This document shows, piece after piece, positions 22,689 through 32,870 of a DNA stretch of 64,000 nt. The stretch spans positions 496,001 to 560,000 of the forward strand of contig JAFKAC010000022.1 in NCBI GenBank assembly GCA_025766275.1, in the 5' to 3' direction. Under the pieces are notes generated by a model. The model worked only from the letters and a program-made list of their open reading frames with translations, did no database searches and had not been told where the DNA came from. This DNA comes from Lactarius indigo. Taxonomy: Eukaryota > Basidiomycota > Agaricomycetes > Russulales > Russulaceae. Made by a program: the position numbers and the translations under genes. Within the stretch, counting starts at the first letter, position 1; each line of letters starts with the position of its first letter.

Positions 22689-25416
22689 ACAACGCCAATA
22701 ACCAACAGGGAGATGCGGGTGTGTACGTCGGGCGTGATGCGCAGCCTGACAATCTCCCTGGAGGTCCAAACGACTGGGATCCGGATACCGTCGTACCTCA
22801 CCTCGACGCACTTCGCACGTCTGTGGAGTTTATCAAGGGACTCTCGCGCGCATCCTTAGACGGCGACCCTATTCCTGACGACGTTCGCGAACGGTTGCGC
22901 TCTCCTCTGACAGAGCCTATCAGCATCAGCAAGGAGCTAAGACTTACTTTGAGGCTTCTCTTAGGGACTGTAAATGGATCTCGGGCAACTTACGATAGTG
23001 TTTGCTCTGCTCTAAGGGAGTACGTTCCCGACACAGAATTCCAGTCATACGATCGCATGAAGCGGACGATCACTGAGCTGACGGGGGTAGTCCCTGTTAT
23101 GACCGATATGTGCTATGAGTCTTGCGTGGCGTTCTCTGGACCATTCTCGGAGCTTCGCGCTTGTCCCGAGTGTTCTTCGCCGCGGTACAACTCTGTCACC
23201 CGTGGGGGCAGAGTCGTATCCGTACCTCGTAAGCAAGCTCTAACGATACCTGTGGGACCGCAGATTCAAGCGCAATATCGGTCACACCAAAGCGCATGGA
23301 ATATGGGTCACCGACGTCGAGTGATGGAGCCTTTGCTGGCTAGGCTACGTGCTGGTGGCTCTATCGACGTTTACGACGACGTATACTGCAGCTCCCTCCT
23401 CCTCGACGCGGCACTCCGCGGCGATCTCTTGTCCGATGACACTGTATTGATGCTCTCTATTGACGGCGCGCAGTTATATCAGAGCAAGCAATCGGATTGC
23501 TGGATTTATATCTGGGTTCTACTGGATCTGGCACCCGACTTACGATACAAAAAGAAATATGTGCTGCCGGGTGGCTTTATTCCTGGTCCAAGCAAGCCTA
23601 AGAACTTGGACTCGTTCGTCTACACCGGCTTGCACCATCTTTCTGCGCTCCAGAGGGACGGACTACGCGTGTGGGACTGTTCCACAGGGCGTGTGTTCAC
23701 TTCACGCCCATTCTTCTTCTTGGGTACTGCGGACGGACCTGGTCTAGCCGCGCTGCACGGGCAGGTGGGACACCATGGCGTGTACGGATGTCGCGAATAC
23801 TGTGGCTTGAGAGGGCGTCACAAGCCGGGGGGTCCCCATTATTACCCAGCGCTCCTCAAGCCGCTGAACTACGACCTTCCTGGGTGCGATCACGGCGATG
23901 TCGATGCCTTTCGACTGCCGAAGGCATCATCCGAGTTGTACTTTGAGAACCTGACTCTTCTTCTTCAGAGTTGCACCGACACGCAGTTCAAACAGAATCG
24001 GAAAGAGACTGGCCTGTGCAAACCGAGTATTTTCTTGGGTCTGGATTCGAAACACTCGACCGGTCTCCCCGGATGCTTGGCTATCGACCACATGCACATA
24101 ATCACGATCAATCTTCCTGATTTACTCATAAGTCTCTGGCGCAGGACTATAGACTGTGACAAGAATGACTCAAAGAAGCTCTGGGACTGGGTCGTGCTTG
24201 TCGGAGACACTTGGAAAACGCATGGCCAGGACGTAGCGCGCTGCCGCCCATACCTGCCAGGGTCATTCGATTGCCCTCCTCGGAACCCCGCCGAGAAGAT
24301 ATCCAGTGGCTACAAAGCATGGGAGTTCTTAGTCTATGTCTTTGGATACTGCCCGGCGTTACTCTACGGCATTCTTCCGCAGCGCTATTGGCTAAACTTC
24401 TGCAAGCTAGCGTCTGCTGTTCGGCTCCTCCAACAGCGTGCAATCTCGGTCTCCCAGCTTCAAAAGGCTCAGCAACTCGTGCTCGACTTTACCGAAGAAT
24501 ATGAAGCGATCTATTACCGCCGAATGGTGTCGCAACTTCACTTCTGTCGACAGAGCATCCACGGGCTTTCTCATCTCGCTCCAGATGCCGTTCGTCTGGG
24601 ACCTGGCGTCTATTCATCTCAGTGGACTCTGGAGCGTACTATTGGCAACCTGGGGGAGGAAGTCAAGCAACCTTCAAACCCATATGCAAACATCGCAAAC
24701 TGCGGACTGCGCCGCTCACAGTTCTCCGCCATCCATGCGATTCTGCCCGACTTAGAGCCAGACGCCCCAAGTCTACCACGAGGTGCTGTCGACCTTGGTG
24801 ATGGCTATGTTCTTCTCAGGGCTCGGGATGAGACTGGCGTCACTCTTGTGGGAGAACAGGCGGATACAATCCGCGCGTTCTTGTGTTCGGACTCAGAAGA
24901 TGGCCAAGTACCCTTTGGCTGGCGGCCGAAGTACATCCGATGGGCTCGCCTTCGCCTCCCTAACCTGCAGATTGCTCGCTGTGCGTGGAAGGAGACTGAA
25001 CGGGCGGGCCCTTCTGAGAGTGTCCGTCGTTCGCGCAACGTAAAGGTGAGTGACATTACCATGAAGTTAACATTCACATCTTATTTTCCTAGTTTGCTAC
25101 GATGGAATCCTTCCTTATCGGCAAGGTACAATTCTACTTCCGAAGTGGCCACTCTGGTATAGAGCGCGCATATGCGCTGGTCTCAGTCTGGTCTGAGCCA
25201 GACCTTGGCTTGCTGGAAGCGTCTTCAAACACGGTATACTCATGCATATACCGGGGTCAGGCGGCGTTGCGGATCGTACACGTGAAAGATATCATGTCCG
25301 TCGTAGCTATGGTGCCCATGACGCCGCGTGAAGGAGACCGAAGTTCTCGATATTTTCTACTTGAGAAGCCTGGGCTAGACATAGCAGAAACAGAGGATGT
25401 CGTTCTCGATGAATAA

Positions 25417-26505
25417 AAATGAATTTTCATAGTATTTGCATCTGCCATAACTTAGAACGGTATGCCTAAGTGAACCTATCATTGGGCGACAGTGGGTCTC
25501 TCACTTCACGCGTGATGGATCTGGAAGAAACGACATTGTATTCAAGCGACAAGACGGAACGTAGGTACATGTGATCAACTGAGAGATACGCTCTATCTAT
25601 GATGTTGGAATGGAGGGAATGGGAGCGGCGAGAGGGATGGCATAGGACATGGAAGGGGGGCGGACAAACACACGGGAAGCGGATATAGGAAGACTGGGGC
25701 AGGTTGTAAGTCGAACCTCTGCGTCGACGAGAGAGATGGGGTATGGGCATACGCACGGAACGAAGGAAGGACCAAGGCTCTACCCCAAATGCGCTGGCCT
25801 ACCCTCCGTATCTAACAGCGGGCACGACGCAAGGCGCAGAAGGGCCGTAGGTGGAGTCTTGCAGGTAGCCAGCGGTGGCCGTGGGGGTGGCCAGGCGACA
25901 GAAAGACTAAGGCAGGTATGAAAGAGAGTGTGTCAGACGCCTACATCAATGAGAGAGCGGGAAGGGACGTACACATGGCATGGGGGAAGGACCGAGGCAC
26001 TATATCGTATGGCACTGGCCTCCCCTCCGTATCTAACGACGGGCATGATGCGATGCGCAGTGGAATATAGATATGGTCTTGCAGATAGCCAGGAGTGGCC
26101 ATGAGGTGGTCGGGCGACAGACGAGGAGTGGGAAACAAGGAGTAGTTCTCGGCAGGATGGAGTGGCGGTTGGGAGAGGGGTGGGCGATACAGAGAAAGTG
26201 GGACCCGGGTAGGGTTATCAGGTGGCCTCGCGCATGTGCCCATATCAATACAGAAATCCCAAGGAAGTGTGTCGGTGAGATATACTAGAACGGGAGCGGG
26301 ACAGAGAACGACAGTATAAAAAGACGAAGACAAGACAACAAGAGACAAGGGAGCCGACGAGAGAGAGAAAGAACAACGATAAAAAAGGACAGAGACAAGG
26401 GATATTGGATATGAGGTAAGCGGTAGTAATCACACAGAGAAGTCGTGATTCGAGTGACAGCAAAACACCAATCGATTACTGCAGTCGATTTACATCATAA
26501 TGTAA
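25417..26505. other. Non-coding stretch between transposase and cargo gene 1, with a duplicated segment
   Basis: No gene is seen. Two diverged direct copies of roughly 150 bp lie at about 25750-25905 and 25970-26125, sharing GGAAGGACC, CCTCCGTATCTAAC, GTCTTGCAG, AGCCAG and GGCGACAGA. The flanking genes converge on this stretch, so it should hold both 3' ends. Confidence 0.6.
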
Positions 26506-27111
26506 CTACATGAGCTTCCTTTTTTTATTCTGAGTATCGCTACTCTCCACGAGGATTTTAGGGTCGACGTCGGCAAGTGTAGTGTCGGGATCGGGATCAG
26601 TATCTTGATTGATTGTCTGTACGCCTTTGTGGAAGACACGTCGCTACAAGAAGTCAGCGCTAGTCGGACACGCGAGCGGGAACGCTACCAAGTACTTACG
26701 TCCTGAGGGTAACGTGCCCAGGAAGGCTTCTTGGTATAATACCGGAGTATCCCAATGTCCGTAACGATGGCATAGGGTCGAGGGGGGCCTGGAGGTCCGT
26801 CCAAGTAGTCAAACTCAGAATATTCAATTTCCTTAGCGCCGAGCTCGATGCTTGGTACGATAATTAAGTCCGAGATCGCGAGACGAAGTGAGTCTGAAGT
26901 AGAATTACCGTTCGCGTAATAGCTCGTTGCGTTCAGCCAAGATCCGAAACACCGCGCAGTTGCGGCAGTGCAACAAGTCCTCCAGTGTTGCTTCATGAAT
27001 AACTCCCATATTCGCTGCGCGAACCCTTTGCTTTTCGATGGCTTCGATAGCCTTAGGAGTCAAGCTGTCGCCAGAGATTTTGTCACCAGAGGGTGCCTCG
27101 CTAGTAGACAT
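26506..27111 (-). CDS. Cargo gene 1 of the Plavaka-like element, unknown 163-aa protein
   Basis: Three exons (27111-26909, 26850-26700, 26643-26506) are separated by 58 and 56 bp GT-AG introns. The exon sum is 492 nt with consistent phases. The product starts MSTSEAPSGDK and has an LLHCRNCAVFRILAERNELLRERIELGA-type helical stretch split over exons 1-2, with a possible coiled coil. A conserved-looking core follows (YSEFDYLDGPPGPPRPY, RYYTKKPSWARYP), then an Asp-rich segment, ending in the basic KKRKLM, a candidate nuclear localisation signal. No family is recognised. It lies between the transposase gene and gypsy 2, inside the transposon ends. A role as accessory DNA-binding subunit is possible but unproven. 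Confidence 0.6.
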
Positions 27112-27224
27112 TATTGAATGTGTATTGTAAGCCCGAAGGAATTGGATATAGATGTGGCTGAATGTGGCTTAAACTGTATAGTAGATGGGAACAGCCGAAA
27201 TAGGCAAGAAAGGTAATCTCGGAT

Positions 27225-27908
27225 TGTAACGTTACAGTAGGAACATTCAGCTCGGCGTGAGCAAGTCTGGTCTTTCTATGTCAATGAGCGAGGGGTCAGC
27301 CGATAATGGCAAGGTTTAAGTGGTTAACAAGGATCTCAGAGTATGACACAATACTCAAGATGTGAGAGGAGTTCAGGGGTTCAAGAGGTTCGACGGTTCA
27401 GCAGAGAGTTACCCCAAGGGAATGGGAAAACAATGTATACTGTGATGGTAAAGAAGTCGAGTCTAAGGATACAAGCTACCTAGGGCCACGACTTATATAG
27501 AAAAAGGTTTGTTTGTGCGGAACAAACAAATAGCGCAATCCGCAGCAAGTGTGAGAAGTAACACAGCAATCCGCAGCAGGCACGGGAAAAAGAAGAAGGT
27601 GTGCACAGCTATCCGCAGTAAGTGTGGGAAGAAACAAGGATATAAAAGGCAAGTGAGACATGTCTCAGTTTCAACAAAAGTGAGACACCTGCCATAAAAG
27701 GGTGCATTTAGCCCAAGTATAGTAGTAATAAAGACTTATAAGGACAATGAGTGTCTCATTGTCTCACTTTGCACTAGGAGAGAATCTTAAGGCTCCTAGT
27801 GCGCAGCAAGTCCGAAAAAGGGAAAACCACGAAAGGAAAGACTTTCCCGCGAACGTAAGTGTAAGTAAGAAATTAAGGTGAAGTTGAAAACAAGTCCAGT
27901 CCGTAACA
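27225..27908 (-). repeat. 3' LTR of gypsy 2
   Basis: 684 bp, reading TGTTACGG ... CGTTACA on the minus strand. Identical to 34460-35143 except for one CpG transition near 27244. Confidence 0.95.
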
Positions 27909-27921
27909 TTACCCTCCCTTC
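27909..27921 (-). other. Polypurine tract of gypsy 2
   Basis: On the minus strand GAAGGGAGGGTAA abuts the 3' LTR, nearly the same sequence and position as in gypsy 1. Confidence 0.65.
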
Positions 27922-27945
27922 AGAGTCCTTGTCGCCTCGACGTCC

Positions 27946-30900
27946 CTAGAAACGATCTGTGCCAGGCTCAGGGTCATCAGTCTGTACGAGGTCATCGTCA
28001 ACCCAGTCAGAGTTGTAGTTCTCCGCAATGATCTCCCGGCAGCGATGAGTGCGAAGGAACTGGAAGTGTCCGCGAACTCCGCACTTCCAGCACTGCTCAT
28101 AGACAGGGCAGCGGATCTCGGCGTGTCCGGGGTCAGTCCTAAAACACTTGCCGCACCACTTGTTAGCGGCATCTTCCTCTCCCGGTTGTTCTTCAAGCCG
28201 GCGCCATAGGCACTTGTTGGGCCAATGGCCTGCGCTCTGGCAATGGTAACAGTACCGCTTGGTCCGAGGGCAGTTAAAGCTGCGATGATAGCGACTGTCA
28301 CAGCGCCAGCACCGGTCTCCGTTGCGGTTTTCCTGGAGGCGAGGCATCTCTACAGGTCCTCCGGGGCGAGGGGGGAATGGAAGATCTTGGTGGCGGAAAA
28401 GGCGAGGTCGCTGCCATGTGTCGGCGTAGTGTTCTGCGATACGGGTGTAGGCATGGGCGGCTTCCAGCCAACTGCGCACCCCATCAAGCTCTGAGATGGT
28501 GTTGAACAGCAGTCCATGGACTCGATTGCATTGAGCCTGCAGATCAGTGAACTGCCTCTGGAGCGTAGCCCGCTGTTCCAAACAGTTGCGAAGGCGAGAG
28601 ACCTCTGCATCTAGCTGTGGGGAGTTGAGGTCCCTCAGGGCCTCATCTACGGCATATGCCCGCGGATCGTCACGTGAGAGTTGCTGCATTTGATCATCTG
28701 ACATGACCTGTGGCATGGCTCCTGGGAGACTATCCAGGTACACAGGTTCTCCATAGACTGGTTGACCTCGGCCCATACAGCCCTTGACGTCTTGGCGGTT
28801 ACCGGTGTAGGCGATGTACTTTGCCAATACTTTAGTGCCATCGGGTTGGTTGATGTAGAGGGGGTGGAAGCGGGCTGAGGTCTCTATGTTGGGGAAGAAG
28901 GGGAGGCCTGGGTGGTCGTCGTCTTCATCAGGGTCGTTGTTGGTAGTGGCAGCCACACGCTCATAGTCAATAGGGGCATCCTCCAGTGGAGGCATCGACG
29001 AGTGGGAGATCACAGAGACTGGGGGAGAGTCAGGAGGAGGGGTGGAAGGAGGGAGTGGAGGAGGAGTAGCAGTTGGTTCAGGAGGGGGAGACAGGGAGGA
29101 CCTAGGGACTAAGTTGGGATGTCCATCAAAACTTTCCAACAGTGCAACCAATGCCGGATTGACATCCATGGTGGTTTGTTGTTCTGGGGTAGGGGGTCGA
29201 GAGAAGAACCCTCGTTCGATGGAGCGTTCAACGAGGGCTTCAACAGAGGAGGAGCGAGAAGGCATTGTGTGCGAAGATGTAAGAGTAGAGGAGTGGGGGT
29301 CTTTTCCTTCCAACCTTGTACTTCTTATATGTGAGGAGGGCGCTCCTTCGGCATTCGGGTGTAGTCGGAAGAAGTCTTGAATTGCTTCAGGGGCCGATAC
29401 ATTTTCCTCCGGTTCCCATGAGTTGTCACTGTCAGGGAAGCCCTTCCATTTGATGAGGTAATGGAGTTTACGTCGTCGTCCCTTCTTGGCAGAGTCTAGA
29501 ACTTTCTCTACTTCCCATTCTTCTTCTCCGTTTATTATGTCAGGTGGGGGTCGTGGGAAGTTTTCTCCATGGAGCGGTGTTTCCCTATATGGTGTAAGTA
29601 GGTTGGCATGGAACACAGGGTGGATCTTCCATTGCAGGGGTAGGGCGAGTTCATAGTTGACCGGTGACAGGACTTTGGTAATCCTGAAGGGTCCATGTCG
29701 TTTTGGAGCTAGTTTGGCAGTTGGATGGCTAGTCCTTATGTTTGTTCCTTCTAGCCACACCATTTCTCCTTCTTTGTATGGCTCAAACTTAGAGGGTCGC
29801 TGTGCTAGGGAATCTTGTGCTTTCTTTAGGTTGTCCTGAGCTTCCTTCCTCTTGTTCTTCAGTTCTTCAAGACGTTGTCCTACACTTGGAACTGGGGAGG
29901 GTTTTGGCGTCCATGTGGTGCGTGGGAGTTTTCCCATGATTAGTTCAAATGGGGGAATTCGGGTTGTAGCGTTGGGCCAGGAGTTATGAGCAAATTCTGC
30001 CATTGGTAACCAGGTTACCCAATCATCCTGTCTTGCATTACACCAAAACCTTAGGTATTGTTCTAACCATTGGTTTGTTCGTTCTGACTGTCCATCTGTT
30101 TGTGGGTGGTATGCTGTTGAGATGTTCTGTTTGATGTCTAAGGCTTTGCAGAGGGCTCTTGCAAACGTTGATGTGAATCGTGGGTCTCGATCAGAAATGA
30201 CCTTCTTGGGAAGGCCATAGTGGCGGTAGATGTGTTGTAAATAGAGTTGTGCGACTCCGGCTGCATCTATTGTTTCGTTGCAAGGGATGAATAATGCTGC
30301 TTTTGAACAATCGTGATCTGTGACTGTGAGGATTGTGTCATAGCCTTTTGACTTGGGTAATTTGACGATGAAATCCATGCTGACAGTTTCAAATGGTTCT
30401 GTCATCTGTCCAAAAATGGGTGAGAGGCTTGGCTTCTTTGGGTGGGTGTTGACTTTATTGGCTTGGCATGCTGCGCATCCTTTGACATATTCTTCCACAT
30501 CTTTCTTCATGCCAGGCCACCAGTAGTCTTGTGTTATCAGAGCCATTGTGTTTGAAATTCCAGGGTGTCCAGCGCTTGGAAGGTCATGAAAAGCGTGAAT
30601 TACCCCCCTCTTAAGGTCGTTGTTCCCTGCAACAACCAAGCGCTCATCTTTCCAGCAGAGCCCTGAGTGTTCTTTTAGGTTGTGGGTATCTATCCAGGTT
30701 TTGATACGTTCCTGGTCTAGGTTCTGTGTGACATAAGCCCATAGTTCTTGTTCCTGTGGCAGTTCCCTTGTAGCTTTGACAAATAGTTCTTCCGGAAGGA
30801 CTGTTACATCCGAGTTGTCATGGGAACCATCATCATAGTCTGGTCTTCTTGACAGGGCATCTGCCCGGGCATTCTTGGAGCCGGCAATGTGGTGGAGCTC

Positions 30901-32870
30901 TATATCAAATTCGGAGAGTTCCAGGACTTCTCGTGCTACCCGTCGGCTGATCTTGTGTGGTTCTTTCCAATATTGGAGGTTTGCATGGTCTGTGTACACC
31001 ACTACCTTGTGAGGGGAGCCTGCTAGATATGCCCGCCAGTGTCGTAGAGCCTGCACAATGGCTAGCAATTCTTGATCATAGATGTCATAATTTCGTTCTG
31101 CTGGTCCAAATGTCTGGGAGTAGTAGGCCACTGGGTGGCGAATTCCTTGGTTATCCTTTTGGTAAAGCACCCCTCCGTTGGCAAATCGGGATGCATCCAC
31201 TTCCAATTCAAATTGTTTTTCCAAATCTGGTTGAATGAGCACAGGTTCCTTTCCAAGCAGGGTCTTGAGTGTGTCAAATGCCTTTTGACAGTCTTCCGTC
31301 CATTCCCATTTGGTGTCCTTTTTGAGTAGGTTGTTAAGGGGACGGGCAATCATGGAGAATCCTCGGATGAAGCGGCGATAGAAATTTGCAAATCCTTGAA
31401 AGGCACGGACTTCTTTGGTTGTTGTTGGAGTGGGCCAGTCACGTACACCCTGAACCTTAATCGGGTCCATTCGCACCCTCCCTTTTTCCAATATGACGCC
31501 CAGGTACTCTATAGACCTAACCTCAAAGGCACATTTCTCCGGTTTTAGGTAGAGATCATGTTCCTCTAGGCGTTCTAGAACTTGATGGACCACCTTGCGG
31601 TGTCTTTCCAGGTCATCAATAGTGGCAATAAGGATGTCATCCATGTAGATTATGACTTCTCCGGTTAGGAGCATGTCACGGAATATTACGTTCATCATGG
31701 TCTGAAATGTGCTTGGCGAGTTGGTGAGTCCAAAGAACATGACACGTGGCTCAAACAGCCCCTGATTGGTTTTGAAGGCCGCCTTCCATTCATCTCCTTC
31801 TTTGATCCGGATGTTGTTATAACCCCATCGGATATCAAATTTGGTAAACAACGCCGCATCCCGGACCTTGTCAATCAATTCTGGGATTAAGGGGAGTGGG
31901 TATCGATTCTTGACAGTGTACTGGTTGATCCGTCGGTAGTCTTGGACAGGGCGAAGCTTTCCATCTTTCTTTTTGATGAAGAAGAAGGGAGACGAGTATG
32001 GGGATTTAGAGGGCTGGATATATCCCTTTTCAAGGTGTTCATTGAGGAATTTGGTAAGGGCTTCATTTTCATCACGTGTTAGAGGGTATATTTTGCAATC
32101 AATAGTGGCTGGGGCATTTGGAGTGAGGTCAATGGCGTGATCCCATGACCTGGTTGGTGGGAATCGGTGGGAGTTCTCTTCACTGAAGACCTTCTGATGT
32201 TGTAGGTACTCCTTGGGGACCATTTCTTCTAGCGTTCTTTCAGTTTGATCTCGTGCCTTTTGCGCCAATTCTGAGGCCACCGTGGTTTTGCCAATGACCT
32301 CATCTTGGGTAAATCTGAGATAGAGTTCATCTCCTTCCTCATACCCGCACTCTTCCAGGAATGTGCTCCACATTTTCCGGATGTGGATCTTTGGTTTGGG
32401 GGTGTCTTGTTTTTGGAGTCCTTGGGTAGTGATGATGACAGGGAGGTGACTGGTGTCGATGGTGGAGTCCTTCCAGTTGCATTGGGGTTCAAAGGCAGCG
32501 AGCCAGGGGTATCCCAGGATCATTCGTTCTTCCCCTAGATTTGTCACCAGGAACCTCATGGGTAGTTTCTTGGATCCTGATTGGACATCTAGCATGGAGT
32601 ATGCCGTTAGTTCTCCTGCCTTATTAAGGGTTCCGTCGATATTCCAGATCTTTTTTGGGTTTGACAGGGGTATCGTCCCTATCCCCATTTGCTTCAGGAG
32701 TCTGGGGTCTATGAAATTGTCCGTAGCTCCAGAGTCTACTAGGACGTCTTGATCGGCCGTTTTGTGTGCAGTTTCCAGGTGTACAGGGACTTTCAAGGAT
32801 CTATATTGGCTATATTGTACACTGGAAATGTTTAAAGCTCTAGCCCAGGCCGCCGGGTTCGAGCCTACGA
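27946..32870 (-). CDS. Gypsy 2 Pol: protease, RT, RNase H, integrase, chromodomain, zinc-knuckle tail
   Basis: More than 1616 residues without a stop, entered by -1 frameshift from Gag. It has protease DSGATDNFI; RT with YMDD at 31648-31637 (about residue 383); RNase H (about 530-660); integrase zinc finger (about 732-780) and DDE core (MDFIVKL, SDRDPRF, DGQSERTNQW); and a chromodomain (about 1089-1140: WEVEKVL, YLIKWKGFP, WEPEENV). A 450-residue tail follows with Pro-rich stretches, a coiled coil (LDAEVSRLRN) and four Cys/His clusters near the end. Two of these are exact C-x2-C-x4-H-x4-C (CWRCDSRYHRSFNC, CYHCQSAGHWPNKC) and two are variants. Zinc knuckles after a chromodomain are unusual; the usual place is Gag. 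Confidence 0.93.

Larger units (their letters stand above)
14113..25416 (+). pseudogene. Plavaka/Tnp2-type transposase gene, split by gypsy 1
   Basis: DDE-type transposase of the Tnp2/Transposase_21 family (CACTA-related, Plavaka group) that would cut and paste the host element. The first exon, 14113-14239, encodes the typical N-terminal cysteine motif CGCSRHC followed by VSKTTYYDH. The main exon runs to 25045 with conserved blocks HQSAWN, MLSIDGAQLY, CWIYIWVLLDL, LPGGFIPGP, LDSF and GLHHLSALQRDGL. An intron at 25046-25092 leads to the last exon, 25093-25416. Gypsy 1 lies between exon 1 and the main exon. One model ends intron 1 at 14300; coding then continues into the gypsy site and on from 22263, with one in-frame TGA at 22301. 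The other has a 175 bp intron ending at 22307. In both, phases fit. A 102-nt tandem repeat (22485-22688) adds 34 residues to a disordered linker. Confidence 0.82.

Noticed and set aside
32849..32866. tRNA T-arm-like GGTTCGAGCC
   Set aside because: It lies in the gag/pol overlap of gypsy 2, the surrounding bases do not form a T stem or cloverleaf, and it is explained as coding sequence.
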